This document shows, in pieces, positions 27,411-36,936 of a DNA stretch of 64,000 bases. This DNA comes from VAXT01 sp963728535 (GTDB lineage Bacteria; Actinomycetota; Thermoleophilia; Gaiellales; Gaiellaceae): the NCBI GenBank assembly GCA_963728535.1, contig CAVSKK010000001.1, positions 806,001-870,000 on the forward strand, read 5' to 3'. The position numbers were made by a program, and so were the translations under genes. The notes under the pieces were generated by a model. That model searched no databases and was not told the DNA's origin. It was given only the letters and a program-made list of their open reading frames with translations. Every line of letters starts with the position of its first letter. Within the stretch, counting starts at the first letter, position 1.

Positions 27411-28292
27411 TTACGCAGGCTCCGTCGAGCGCGCCGACACGAGCAAGGACGCATAGGCGCCCGCGCTCTGCGGCCGGCGGTCAGGCTCCTTCTCAAGGGC
27501 GACGAGGACGGCCTGGCCGAGGTCCGCTCCGACCTCCGGACGATCCGCCGACGGATCGGGCGGCACGTCGTCGAGATGTGCGAGACCGATCTGCACGAGC
27601 GTCTTGTGGGCAAACGGGGTCTTGCCGGTCAAGCACTCGTAGATCATGCAGCCGAGTGCGTAGACATCGGTGGCGGGCGTCGCGCGTTGCCCTTTGACGA
27701 GCTCCGGCGCCAGATACTCGGCCGTGCCCAGCACCTGCCCAGGCCTCGTCAACAGCGTGTAGCTGCGTCCTTTCGCGAGGCCGAAGTCGGTCAGCATCGG
27801 CGTTCCCTCGCCGTCGAAGACGACGTTCGACGCCTTGACGTCACGGTGGACGAGGCCGGACGCGTGTAGGGCGTCGAGGCCGAGCGCGAGCTGCTCCACA
27901 AGACCGAGTGTCTCGTCGACGGTGAGCGTTCCAGTCTCGCGAAGCCGGTCGTCGAGCGAGCCACCCTCGGCGTAACGGACCACGAGGTAGTTCCTCCCGT
28001 CGGCTTCCCCCTGGCCGTGGATCGGGACGAGATTCGGGTGGTGGACCTCGGCCGCAGCGCGAGCCTCCTGGCCAAAGCGGTCCCGGAACACCTCGTCCTC
28101 GCCGAGCTCGCGCCTCAGGACCTTGAGCGCGACGACCTTGCCGTCGGCGCCGACCGCCTTGAAGACGAGACCCATTCCCCCCTCACCGAGGAGCGACTCG
28201 AGGCGGTATTCGCCGAGCCGGTCGCCGCTCTCCAGCTCCCGGGACGTCGTTCGCCGTGCTTTCCACACGGGCCGCAGGATATGCAGCACCAC
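27411..28292 (-). CDS. Soluble serine/threonine protein kinase (Hanks type)
   Basis: 293 residues and almost nothing beyond the kinase fold: glycine loop LLGEGGMGLVF (about 35-45), VAL-Lys at 54-57, catalytic loop LVHRDVKASNVVF, DFGLAKG and APELVKG. Unlike PknB-type kinases it lacks a transmembrane helix and PASTA sensor, so it must act in the cytosol. Two adjacent GTG codons are possible starts. Divergent from the MmpL gene 50 bases away. Confidence 0.92.
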   Translation of the reverse strand: MVLHILRPVWKARRTTSRELESGDRLGEYRLESLLGEGGMGLVFKAVGADGKVVALKVLRRELGEDEVFRDRFGQEARAAAEVHHPNLVPIHGQGEADGRNYLVVRYAEGGSLDDRLRETGTLTVDETLGLVEQLALGLDALHASGLVHRDVKASNVVFDGEGTPMLTDFGLAKGRSYTLLTRPGQVLGTAEYLAPELVKGQRATPATDVYALGCMIYECLTGKTPFAHKTLVQIGLAHLDDVPPDPSADRPEVGADLGQAVLVALEKEPDRRPQSAGAYASLLVSARSTEPA

Positions 28293-28342
28293 CGAACAAC
28301 TGACGCGCTTCCCCTAATCGAAGGCGGGTTAGGGTTGCGCGC

Positions 28343-30553
28343 ATGAAGGGTTTGCTCGCTCAGTTCCCCGGCCGGCGCTCGAGCTGGGGCGTGATCGGTG
28401 GCTGGATTCTGCTGCTCGTCGTGTTCGCGCCCTTCGGCTCGAAGATCCCGGATGTCACGAACGACGAGTACGTCCTGCCCGGCGGCTCGCAGACCGCTCA
28501 ACTCCATCAGATCCTGCGCGACCGGTTCCCCGGCGGGGACCTCCGTCCCGCGCTGATCGTCTACCGGCACGAGGGTGGGCTGACCGACGCTGACAAGACC
28601 GAGATCATGGCCGAGGCCGGCGCGCTGGCCGGGATCGAAAAGGTCGCCCAGCCCGTCGCTCCCTTCCCCGAGCAGCCGCTGACCGAGAATCTGGTCTCGG
28701 CGAACGGCGAGGTCGCGCTCACGATCGTCCCGATCGAGGCCGGCAAGATCTTCCACGTCATCCCCACGATCGACGCGATTCGCGACGAGTTACCCACGGA
28801 GGGCCCGCTGGAGGCACACGTGACGGGTTTCCCGGGGATCACGGCCGACTACAACGGCGCGATCAAGGACGCCGACTTCAAGCTCCTCGGGGCGACGGTC
28901 GTGCTCGTCCTCTTCCTCCTGATCCTCGTCTACCGCTCCCCGGTGCTCGCGCTCGTGCCGCTGATCGTCGTCGGCGTCGCCTACATGGTCACGAGCGGCA
29001 TCATCTATCTGCTGAACCGCGGAGCCGGACTGGCGGTGGACAGCTCGTCGACCTCGCTGCTCCTTGTGCTGATGTTCGGCGCAGGCACGGACTACTGCCT
29101 CCTGCTCGTGTCACGGTACGGCGCGCGGCTGCGGCGGACCGAGTCCGCGCCGGAAGCCTTGCGACAGGCGATCCCCGAAGCGATGCCGCCGATGGTGGCG
29201 AGCGGACTGACCGTGATCGCGGCGCTGCTGACGACGCTCGCCGGCGTCTTCGGCGTCTTCCGCACCTTCGGGCCGGTGACGGCGATCGGAATCGCCGTCG
29301 TCCTGCTCTCCGGTCTCACGCTGCTGCCCGCGATCCTCAGCCTCCTCGGGCGCCGCGCCTACTGGCCGAGCGCCAAGGCGGTCGCCGTCGCCCCGGGGGG
29401 CACTGTCGACGCCGAACGAGGCAGCGCCAGATGGCGCGGGATCGCCCTCCGCGTTCGCCGGCGGCCGCTGGCCTACCTCGGCGCCTCCGTCGCCCTTCTT
29501 CTCATCTGCGCCTCGGGGCTTCTGCTCTGGAAGACCGACCTCGACCCGCTCAGGCAGTTCCGGACGACGAACGACTCGAGCCAGGGCTACGAGATCCTGA
29601 AGTCGGCGTTCCCTCCGGGCACGGTCAACCCCACGTCGATCCTCGTCGACAAAGCGGAGGGGCCTGTCCAGTCCGGGGACCTCGATCTGGTCATTCGTCG
29701 CGTGACGACGGTGCCCGGCGTGGCCAGGGTGCTCGACTCCGGGCAGCGCTCGACCGACGGACGGGCGGCAATCCTCAGCATGATCTACACGGACGACCCG
29801 TTCAGCCCGGAGGCTCTCGATCGAACGGAAGAGGTGAGAGACGTCCTATCGGGCTCCCCCTCCAGCACCCTCCACGTCCTGGTCGGGGACGGCTCCGCCG
29901 AGCGCCTCGACGCGCGCATCGCACAGAGCCGGGACACGAAGGTGATCGTCCCGTTGGTCCTCCTCGTCGTGCTGGCGACGCTGATCCTGCTCCTGCGGGC
30001 GCTCGTGGCGCCACTCTTCCTGCTCGCAACCGTCGTCCTCTCGTACGCCGCCACGCTCGGCCTGACGGTGGCGATCTTCCACTTCGTGTTCGGCCAGGAG
30101 GGCTTCCACTCGGCGATGCCGCTGATCATCTTCATCTTCCTGGTGGCTCTCGGGTCGGACTACAACATCTTCCTGATGAGCCGCGTTCGCGAGGAGGCGG
30201 CGCGCTTCGGCACGCGCGAAGGCACCGTTAACGCGGTCGCGGCGACCGGGCCCGTGATCACGAGCGCCGGCCTGATCCTGGCGGGCACCTTCGCGGTGCT
30301 CACGATCATCCCGAGCTGGGACTTGAGCCTGATCGGATTCGCGGTCGCGCTCGGCGTGCTGCTCGACACGTTCCTCGTGCGCTCGATCTGCGTTCCTGCG
30401 CTGACCTGGCTCTTCGGCGAGCGAAGCTGGTGGCCATCGAGCGCCGAGAGCGGACGAAAGTCGACCCTCGTCACGAGCGTCTACACGACGCAGGAGTTGC
30501 TCGGAGTCGAGCGCGCGGCCGAGCTAGGCCCGGCGTCGCCGGCCGAAGAGTGA
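28343..30553 (+). CDS. MmpL-type RND transporter
   Basis: 736-residue inner-membrane transporter with the duplicated RND layout: one N-terminal helix, a periplasmic domain, then five to six helices (about 190-340) containing VLMFGAGTDYCLLLVSRY. A second half repeats the plan, with IFIFLVALGSDYNIFLMSRVREEA near residue 600. The paired GTDY and GSDY motifs are the proton-relay aspartates of the MmpL family, which moves lipids or drugs across the actinobacterial membrane. Its 3' end overlaps the convergent SnoaL gene by 30 bases. Confidence 0.93.
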   Translation: MKGLLAQFPGRRSSWGVIGGWILLLVVFAPFGSKIPDVTNDEYVLPGGSQTAQLHQILRDRFPGGDLRPALIVYRHEGGLTDADKTEIMAEAGALAGIEKVAQPVAPFPEQPLTENLVSANGEVALTIVPIEAGKIFHVIPTIDAIRDELPTEGPLEAHVTGFPGITADYNGAIKDADFKLLGATVVLVLFLLILVYRSPVLALVPLIVVGVAYMVTSGIIYLLNRGAGLAVDSSSTSLLLVLMFGAGTDYCLLLVSRYGARLRRTESAPEALRQAIPEAMPPMVASGLTVIAALLTTLAGVFGVFRTFGPVTAIGIAVVLLSGLTLLPAILSLLGRRAYWPSAKAVAVAPGGTVDAERGSARWRGIALRVRRRPLAYLGASVALLLICASGLLLWKTDLDPLRQFRTTNDSSQGYEILKSAFPPGTVNPTSILVDKAEGPVQSGDLDLVIRRVTTVPGVARVLDSGQRSTDGRAAILSMIYTDDPFSPEALDRTEEVRDVLSGSPSSTLHVLVGDGSAERLDARIAQSRDTKVIVPLVLLVVLATLILLLRALVAPLFLLATVVLSYAATLGLTVAIFHFVFGQEGFHSAMPLIIFIFLVALGSDYNIFLMSRVREEAARFGTREGTVNAVAATGPVITSAGLILAGTFAVLTIIPSWDLSLIGFAVALGVLLDTFLVRSICVPALTWLFGERSWWPSSAESGRKSTLVTSVYTTQELLGVERAAELGPASPAEE

Positions 30554-31027
30554 CTTCAGCCGCGTCTTCGTGTTGAACAGCCCGAGCAGCATTCGCTCCT
30601 GAGCGCTGCGTCTGGCCGGAAGCACGCCGATCTGGCGAGCAATCGCCGAGTCGTCCCAGTAGGAGTCGAGGCGCTTGATGAGGCCGTCCTCGACCTGGAT
30701 CAGATCGGCCCCCTCGGTGCTGATGGTCGAGCCGTTCGCGTTGATGCCGGCGTAGGGACGGCCGGTGAAGTGCCCGTTGGCGCGCCAGTGCACCGCCACG
30801 CGGTCACCCTGTTCGATGAGGCTCGTGACCTCGTAGGCGAAGTCCGGCATGGCCGCGAAGAGCTCCTCGAAGTACGCGCGCAGCTCGTCGGGAACGCGCA
30901 GCTCACCTACAGGTGCGAGATGGTCGATGCCGCCGGGCACCCAGCACGCCATCGCCTCGTCGAGGTCGTGCCGGGCGACCGAGTCGAAGTAGCGCCTGGC
31001 GACGGCGGCCGCCGGTGAGTCCGCCAT
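30524..31027 (-). CDS. SnoaL/NTF2-like protein
   Basis: 167 residues. The alpha-plus-beta barrel pattern of SnoaL-like ester cyclases is clear: ARRYFDSVARHDLDEAMACW, PDELRAYFEELFAAMPDFAYEVTSLIEQGDRVAVHWRANG split over the mid strands, and GADLIQVEDGLIKRLDSYWD. These proteins bind or cyclise small hydrophobic substrates. ATG directly follows the stop of the FAD oxidoreductase (TAAATG), so the two are co-translated. Confidence 0.85.
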   Translation of the reverse strand: MADSPAAAVARRYFDSVARHDLDEAMACWVPGGIDHLAPVGELRVPDELRAYFEELFAAMPDFAYEVTSLIEQGDRVAVHWRANGHFTGRPYAGINANGSTISTEGADLIQVEDGLIKRLDSYWDDSAIARQIGVLPARRSAQERMLLGLFNTKTRLKSLFGRRRRA

Positions 31028-32437
31028 TTACGTTCCCTGGAAGAGCTCGCGGAAGTACGAGTTCAGAAGCCGGTCGTTCGGGTCGTAGCGCTTCCGATGG
31101 CCCTCGAACTCGTCGATCCTGTCCCCGAAGGCCTTGCGCACCTGCTCGTGCGTCAGACCCCACGACTGGTTGAAGAGCGGCTTGCCGTCGTGGTCGCTGC
31201 AGAACTGGTTGTACTCCTTGAGGAACTCCTTCCAGCCGGGCGCTCCGGTCGAGACCGGATCGATCGTCAGCACGTTGCTGTGGAAGGTGTAGGAGAAGAG
31301 CGAGCTGTCGTCCTGCATGATCCGGTAGCCGACGTGGAGCATGTTGGGCCGGAATCCGGTCTTCTTCGCGTACTCCTTCGCCCACTTGAAGTAGGCGAGC
31401 AGCGTGTCCCCGTACTGGGCTTCCGGGAAGGCCCAGATGCTGAAGGTGTAGCGCGAGCCGCCGGAGACCTTCGGGTAACGGATCGTCTGCTCCATCGGAA
31501 CCGTGTTTGCGGCGCTGAGGCGCGGAAGCATCACCGCCTTGGTCGTCCGGTTGAGCCCGTTGATCATGCGGTAACGCGCTCCGCGGCTCGGCACCCAGCG
31601 TTCGGTCAAGGCCCCGAACCCCGGCATGAACGTCTTCCACGCGAAGTTGCGCAGCTTCCAGAGCCTGTGCGTGGCGGGCTCGGCCGCCTGGTCGGCGGGG
31701 CCGGTGTACCGGCGGAACTCGACTCCGACGCTGTCGAGGTACGGGAAGATGTACATCATGATCGACTGGCCGCGCTCGAAGAGCTCGGGCAGCTTGCGCG
31801 CGTAGTCGTCGACCTTGAAGACCTTGTGCTCGACCGCCATCGCCTGGAGCGGACGGACCTTGAACGTCACCTCGTAGGCGATCCCGAAGAGCCCGAAGCT
31901 CGAGCGCGCGGCTCGCAGGAGGTCGGGGTCCTTCTCGTCGACCTCGAGGATCTCGCCTGACGGCAAGACCAGCTTCATGCCGATGCAATACGAGTTCACC
32001 TGGCCGAACTCGCCAGGCATCGACGCGTCCTTCGTCGCGCAGGTGGCGAGGCTCCCCATCGTGGCGTTCCCGAGCTCGATGTTGACGTACATCTGGAGAT
32101 TGCGCTTCTGGAGCTCCTGCGAGACGTCGATCAGGAGCGCGCCGGCTTCGGCCGTGACTGTGTCCTCGCCGATCTCGACGATCCGGTTCATTGCCGTGAC
32201 GTCGACGACGGTGCCGCCGTCGGCCACCCCGCAGATGGTCGTCGAGTGTCCCGAGCCACGCCCGCGTACAGGCGAGGGGTACTTGTCGGCGTCGCGCATG
32301 ACAGCGACGATGTCCTCGACGCTCCGCGCTTCGACCAGGGCGCTCGCGTCCCAGGAGAGATCGCCGAACCAGTTCCGAACGTCCGGCTTCTCGGCCGTGG
32401 ACATCGTGTCAGTGCTGTTGCCGACCTCGGTTGCCAT
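31028..32437 (-). CDS. FAD-linked oxidoreductase (VAO family, aldonolactone-oxidase-like)
   Basis: 469 residues with an N-terminal PCMH-type FAD-binding domain: VRGRGSGHSTTICGVADGG around the pyrophosphate site, DVTAMNRIVEIGEDTVTAEAGALL, and IELGNATMGSLATCATKDAS. The C-terminal half ends with YNQFCSDHDGKPLFNQSWG and KRYDPNDRLLNSYFRELF, a pattern of sugar-lactone and sterol-side-chain oxidases. Substrate unknown. It stands in a run with SnoaL and, upstream, SDR and NDH-2-like genes on the same strand. Confidence 0.85.
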   Translation of the reverse strand: MATEVGNSTDTMSTAEKPDVRNWFGDLSWDASALVEARSVEDIVAVMRDADKYPSPVRGRGSGHSTTICGVADGGTVVDVTAMNRIVEIGEDTVTAEAGALLIDVSQELQKRNLQMYVNIELGNATMGSLATCATKDASMPGEFGQVNSYCIGMKLVLPSGEILEVDEKDPDLLRAARSSFGLFGIAYEVTFKVRPLQAMAVEHKVFKVDDYARKLPELFERGQSIMMYIFPYLDSVGVEFRRYTGPADQAAEPATHRLWKLRNFAWKTFMPGFGALTERWVPSRGARYRMINGLNRTTKAVMLPRLSAANTVPMEQTIRYPKVSGGSRYTFSIWAFPEAQYGDTLLAYFKWAKEYAKKTGFRPNMLHVGYRIMQDDSSLFSYTFHSNVLTIDPVSTGAPGWKEFLKEYNQFCSDHDGKPLFNQSWGLTHEQVRKAFGDRIDEFEGHRKRYDPNDRLLNSYFRELFQGT

Positions 32438-32496
32438 CTAGCCCCATTTCGTCGAGTTTTGGTCCGCGCCCATTCTCAGGGCCACGTCGCGGGGAA

Positions 32497-33273
32497 TCAA
32501 GTTCGGTCTGGCCTGGGCACGCCGGTCCTCTGGACGATGGAGGCGACGATGCGGGGAAAATGAGCTGCGACGCGCATCATCATCGCCACCGGCAACGGGG
32601 TCACGACGAAGCCTTGCTCGCCTTCGATCGCGCGCACGATCGTGCCTGCCACCTTCTCAGGGCTCAGAGTCTTCGTCAGCCGCCCGATCCGTGGGAGCTG
32701 CTCCTCGACGCCGGGATTGTGTTCGAAGTAGCTGCTCGCCACCTTCCCGGCGACGACCTGGCCCGCGCTGACACCGCTCCCGCGGAGGTCGGCTCGCAGC
32801 GCCTCGGTCAGCCCACGCAGCGCCCAGCGAGACGCCACGGATCCCGCCGCGCCCTGCCAGGGAACGAACGCGATCGGCGCGTTCACCATGACGATGTAGC
32901 CGCTGCCCCGCTCGATCATCGCGGGGAGGAAAGCCCGCGTCACGTACACGGCCGCGAAGAACGGCGCCGCCATCATGTCCTCGAACTCCCGCGGGTCGGT
33001 TTCCTCGAAGAAGAGCTGCCGGCCGGCGCCGGCGCTGTTGACGATGGCGTCCGGGATCCCGACGTCCGCCTCGATGCGTGGCGCGACCGCGGCGACCGCT
33101 TCCCGGTCCGCACAGTCGACGGCGTAGACGTGCGCGCGACCTCCCTCGGCGGTGATCTCCGCGGCGACGGCCTCCAGCTTCGCCTGTGTCCTCGCCACCA
33201 GGACGGCTGTGGCACCTTTCCGGGCGACTGCTCTGGCGGTCGCGGCGCCGATGCCGCTCGAAGCGCCGGTCAC
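32497..33273 (-). CDS. Short-chain dehydrogenase-like protein with altered catalytic residues
   Basis: Rossmann start TGASSGIGAATARAV and the NSAGAG segment are normal for the SDR family. The active-site region reads NAPIAFVP ... SVASRWALRGL, where typical members have a serine and then YxASK. Here Tyr is replaced by Ser and Lys by Arg (about residues 144-149), so classical reductase chemistry is doubtful. The first strand (QLGGRSILV) lies upstream of the GTG shown, so translation probably begins earlier, perhaps at CTG 33300. Same strand as, and just after, the NDH-2-like gene. Confidence 0.75.
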   Translation of the reverse strand: MTGASSGIGAATARAVARKGATAVLVARTQAKLEAVAAEITAEGGRAHVYAVDCADREAVAAVAPRIEADVGIPDAIVNSAGAGRQLFFEETDPREFEDMMAAPFFAAVYVTRAFLPAMIERGSGYIVMVNAPIAFVPWQGAAGSVASRWALRGLTEALRADLRGSGVSAGQVVAGKVASSYFEHNPGVEEQLPRIGRLTKTLSPEKVAGTIVRAIEGEQGFVVTPLPVAMMMRVAAHFPRIVASIVQRTGVPRPDRT

Positions 33274-33304
33274 GAGGATGGATCGGCCCCCGAGCTGCAG
33301 CGAA

Positions 33305-34975
33305 CTAGAGGTCTTCGCCGCGGTCGCGCTTGAGCGCTTCCACGTCGGGCACCGGCATCATGCTCGTTCGCGCGACGATCCGCTCGGTCGAGAGAAGCAC
33401 GTCCTGAAGCTGATTCGCCTGGTCTTCGTGGAGCGCAAGCGTGCGCACGAGTGACTTCGCGCGCGCTGCGTCCGCACCTCTCCGCTCCAGCCACTTGCGC
33501 CCGAAATGGTCGCCCGCACCGATCGTCTCGAGCAGCTCGTCGCTGCCGTCGCTCCCCCGGTACACCTCGACTTCACCCTCGACGATGATGTGGACGAGCT
33601 GCACCGGGCGCGCACTCTCGGCGATCGCCTCTCCGGGCTGATAAACGTGATGGCGCACGTCGTAGGCCGCGGACTCGGACGGCCCCATCTGGACGATGTC
33701 TCGTCCGACGAACGGCCAGATGAGCCAGTCGGCGAGCAGCCGGAAGCGGCGGTCCCACGACGGAATCGCGTAGCCCCAGACGACCGAGCGCCACGAGACC
33801 CACGCCATCTTGCCCTTCATCGGGATGCCCTTGAGCGTCCCCACGGCGGTGCGGTTGCCGATCGAGATTCCCTGCCCGATCACGCTCCCGCGGAACGGCC
33901 GCAGCGGCTTCCCGGCGAGCGAGCGGACGAGGTTCTTCCCGATCTGCTGCCCCTCCTTCTTCGCGAACAGCGCGACCGGAGGGCACGTGCCGCCTTTCGG
34001 GTGAGGCACGGACCCGCAGTCGCCGCCGGCCCAGAGCTCGGGCCGGCCGTCGACGCGGAGAAACTCGTCCGTGACGAGGCGGCCGCGCGAGTCCTTCGGG
34101 AGATCGATCTCGTCCAGGATCGGCCACGGCTTCGAGCCGACCGTGCTGACGATCGTCCGCGTTGGGATGTGCTCGCCGTTCGACAGGTACACCTCGTTCG
34201 GCGTCGCTCCCGTCACCCTCGTCTCGAGCATCAGCTCGACCCCGAGCTTCCGGGAGTGCTTCATCCCGTACTCGACGAGCTTCGGATAGCCGCGCTCGTC
34301 GCGCTCGGTGTTCTTGCCGCCGTAGAGCTCCGGCAATAGCGTCGGGCCCGGGTGGACGACGACGACCCGGCACTCCTCGCGCTTGATCCCCTGGTACTCC
34401 CGTTTCGTCAGCCGGCGCACGAAGTCGGCCAGCTCGCCCGCGAGCTCGGAGCCGGAGAACCCGCCGCCCGCGACGAAGAAGGTCAGGAGGCGGCGTCGCT
34501 CCTCGGGGTCCTTCTCGATGTCGGCGAGCTCGAACATCTCCATGATGTGGTTCTTCAGGCGGAAGCAATCGTCGAAGCTCTTGAGCCTGTACGCATGCTC
34601 GGCGAGGCCCGGATAGGCCTCGAGGTTCTCGCCCGTGCCGACGGCCACGACGGCGTGGTCGTAGTCGAGCTCGGAGCGCGATCCGTCGAATCGGTTGCGC
34701 GTCACGACTTTCTTCTCTTCGATGTCGATCGTCTCGATCTCGCCGACGTGCACCTGCGCCGGCGCGAATACGCGGCGGGACGGATTCAGGATGTTGCTGG
34801 GCAGGATGCGCCCGGTGACCATCTCGCCGATCAAGGCGTGAAAGGTGAAGTAGTTGTCCCGGTCGACAACGGTCACGGCGACCTCTCCGCGCTTGATCGA
34901 GCGACGGAGCTTCTTGACAGCTGCCTGCGCCACGAAGCCGCCGCCAAGGATGAGAACGTGCGGAGGCGTCGCCAC
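33305..34975 (-). CDS. NDH-2-like NAD(P)H dehydrogenase fused to a cyclic-nucleotide-binding domain
   Basis: 556 residues. The first 420 are a two-dinucleotide-fold flavoprotein of the type II NADH dehydrogenase kind: VLILGGGFVAQAAVKKL, AVVAVGTGENLEAYPG, FFVAGGGFSGSELAGELAD, and ELWAGGDCGSVPHPKGG, with a hydrophobic C-terminal stretch for membrane contact. From about 440 to 520 comes a CRP-type domain (VYQPGEAIAESARPVQLVHIIVEGEVEVY, then GAGDHFGRKWLE). NDH-2 normally lacks such a domain, so electron entry may respond to a cyclic nucleotide. The domain lacks the full Arg-bearing phosphate cassette, so ligand binding is inferred only. Confidence 0.82.
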   Translation of the reverse strand: MATPPHVLILGGGFVAQAAVKKLRRSIKRGEVAVTVVDRDNYFTFHALIGEMVTGRILPSNILNPSRRVFAPAQVHVGEIETIDIEEKKVVTRNRFDGSRSELDYDHAVVAVGTGENLEAYPGLAEHAYRLKSFDDCFRLKNHIMEMFELADIEKDPEERRRLLTFFVAGGGFSGSELAGELADFVRRLTKREYQGIKREECRVVVVHPGPTLLPELYGGKNTERDERGYPKLVEYGMKHSRKLGVELMLETRVTGATPNEVYLSNGEHIPTRTIVSTVGSKPWPILDEIDLPKDSRGRLVTDEFLRVDGRPELWAGGDCGSVPHPKGGTCPPVALFAKKEGQQIGKNLVRSLAGKPLRPFRGSVIGQGISIGNRTAVGTLKGIPMKGKMAWVSWRSVVWGYAIPSWDRRFRLLADWLIWPFVGRDIVQMGPSESAAYDVRHHVYQPGEAIAESARPVQLVHIIVEGEVEVYRGSDGSDELLETIGAGDHFGRKWLERRGADAARAKSLVRTLALHEDQANQLQDVLLSTERIVARTSMMPVPDVEALKRDRGEDL

Positions 34976-34990
34976 GGCCGGGAGACTACC

Positions 34991-36802
34991 TCAGGCGCGA
35001 AGCCAGGGCAGTGCGGCCGAGAGCCGAGTCAGCGACGCTTCGGTGGCCTGAACGCCGTCCTCGATGTAGCGCCTGCCGTCCTGCATGTTTCGCAGGCCGA
35101 CGCCCGTCGGATCGAGCTTCGGCGCGATGGTGATCACCGTCGCGTCGGTCGGCTGGGTGGCGATCCCGCGCTGCATCATGTCGATCGAGCGCATGAGCAC
35201 GCCGAGCACCGCGGGCGGCCTTCCGGTCTCCGGGACGGCCTCGACGTCCTGCTCCGCAGCCGGGCTGCCACCGCCCAGCTTGACCGCGATCACAGTCCCG
35301 GCTCCCATCTCGGCCGCGATGTTCACGGGCAAGGGGTTCAGCACGCCGCCGTCGACGGCTATATGGGGCCCGATCTTCTGGGCCGGATAGACACCAGGGA
35401 TCGCAATGCTGGCCAGGACCGCCTGCCAGAGAAGCCCGCGCCGGAGCACCAACTCACGCTGCGTCACGACGTCCGCGGCCACTAGCGCGAGCGGCGTCTC
35501 GAGGTCCTCGATGCGCACGCCGGGCGCCATCGAGCGCAGGTAGGAGCGCATGCCACGGTCGGAGAGCAGGCTCGTGTACGGGACCTTGAGGCGGAACAGG
35601 CTTGGGCTGAACTCGTCGAGGATCCCGGCGATCTGCTCATGGTCGTTGCCGAGGGCCAGCAGACCGGCGACCGCGGCGCCAACGCTCGTGCCCGCGATGT
35701 AGTCGAAGTCCAGGCCGGCGTCGCGGAGCACCTGGATCGCGCCGACGTGCGCATAGCCGCGAACGCTGCCGGCGCCGAGCGCAAGGCCGACCTTGAGCCC
35801 CGTCAGGTCGCGGGCCGCCCAGCCGATTCCCCGGCCGGCCGTCGAACGCATCGACAGAAGCCCCGTGCGCAGCTCGCTCTCGTCCTCGCCCGTGAGCGCC
35901 GGAACCTCCAGGATCCCGTTCGCGTCCGGGTGAGCGTGCGTCTGCGTTGTCGCCCACGCCCGGATCGTCAACGGCCCGTCCGGCGTGCTCTGTGCAGCCT
36001 CCGCACTCGACTCGAGCCGAACCGCTCGGGCCCTCGCGAGCAGAGGCGAGTCCGCCGCGTCGCGCTGGACGACGATGTGGTGGAAGACGTGGAACAGCGC
36101 CTCGAGCGTTGCCGGCAGCGTGCGGCGCCCGAACGCCTCGTCGTCCGAGGCGATCATCAGGTCGGCTCCGATCTCTTCTGTCCCGCGGCCCGATCGCCAC
36201 GGGCGCTCGCTCGAGGTCGTCGCCAGAGCGACGAGATCCTCGTGCGGGTCCTTCTCGGCGAGGACGAGCAGTAGCGTCCGCTCGCGCGTGTGCCACGCGA
36301 TGCTGCAAGCGAGGGCGTAGCCGAGCAAGGGTGGTGCTCCGGCGCCGTCGAGCGCAATCAGATGACCCTCACGTCTGCCGATCGCGAGGCGGTCCGTGCG
36401 CGCAAGCCGTTCGGCCAGGATCGTTGCCAGGTTGCGGTAGATCCGCGGGTACTTGTCGACCAGCGACGCAGCGTCCGCCTCGGTCAACACGACCGCCTCG
36501 AAGTCGTCGACTGCGCGCACCGTCGCCACCGCCGGCTGCCCGGTCAGGAGTGCGATCTCGCCGATCGTCCCGCCTGGCACGACGTGCCCGACCGGGTGAT
36601 CGGTCCCGTCTTCAGCCGCGATGACGACCTCGGCACTCCCGGACTGGGCGATGAACACCTCGTTCGTGCGGTCACCCTCGGCGATGACTGTCGCACCGGC
36701 GGGATACACGCGGGTCTCGAGGGTCGCCAGCAGGCGGGCAAGCTCTTCAGCAGGCAAGCCCTCGAAGATGGACAGGTGGCCGGCGTGGGTTCTTCGAGAC
36801 AA
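34991..36802 (-). CDS. Patatin-like phospholipase with N-terminal cyclic-nucleotide-binding domain
   Basis: About 603 residues in the layout of neuropathy-target-esterase proteins. A CRP-type domain (about 1-120) shows GATVIAEGDRTNEVFIAQSGSAEVVI and GGTIGEIALLTGQPAVATVRA. A middle region of unassigned fold follows. The patatin domain has LGAGSVRGYAHVGAIQVL, the nucleophile in GTSVG (Ser about 371) and the DGG aspartate (about 481). It should release fatty acids from phospholipids, perhaps under cyclic-nucleotide control. The TTG start is chosen because longer versions would overlap the divergent peroxidase gene. 134 bases separate the two starts. Confidence 0.85.
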   Translation of the reverse strand: MSRRTHAGHLSIFEGLPAEELARLLATLETRVYPAGATVIAEGDRTNEVFIAQSGSAEVVIAAEDGTDHPVGHVVPGGTIGEIALLTGQPAVATVRAVDDFEAVVLTEADAASLVDKYPRIYRNLATILAERLARTDRLAIGRREGHLIALDGAGAPPLLGYALACSIAWHTRERTLLLVLAEKDPHEDLVALATTSSERPWRSGRGTEEIGADLMIASDDEAFGRRTLPATLEALFHVFHHIVVQRDAADSPLLARARAVRLESSAEAAQSTPDGPLTIRAWATTQTHAHPDANGILEVPALTGEDESELRTGLLSMRSTAGRGIGWAARDLTGLKVGLALGAGSVRGYAHVGAIQVLRDAGLDFDYIAGTSVGAAVAGLLALGNDHEQIAGILDEFSPSLFRLKVPYTSLLSDRGMRSYLRSMAPGVRIEDLETPLALVAADVVTQRELVLRRGLLWQAVLASIAIPGVYPAQKIGPHIAVDGGVLNPLPVNIAAEMGAGTVIAVKLGGGSPAAEQDVEAVPETGRPPAVLGVLMRSIDMMQRGIATQPTDATVITIAPKLDPTGVGLRNMQDGRRYIEDGVQATEASLTRLSAALPWLRA

Positions 36803-36936
36803 AAGGTCTGAGCGAGTCGGGCGACTGATTCTAAGACCGGTGAGGGCAGGCCGGAAGTTGACCACCCTCGACCGCCTTGCTTTGATGGAAAGAAGTTCCG
36901 CCTCCCGCGGCGGACACGAATCTCGAAAGGAATCGA

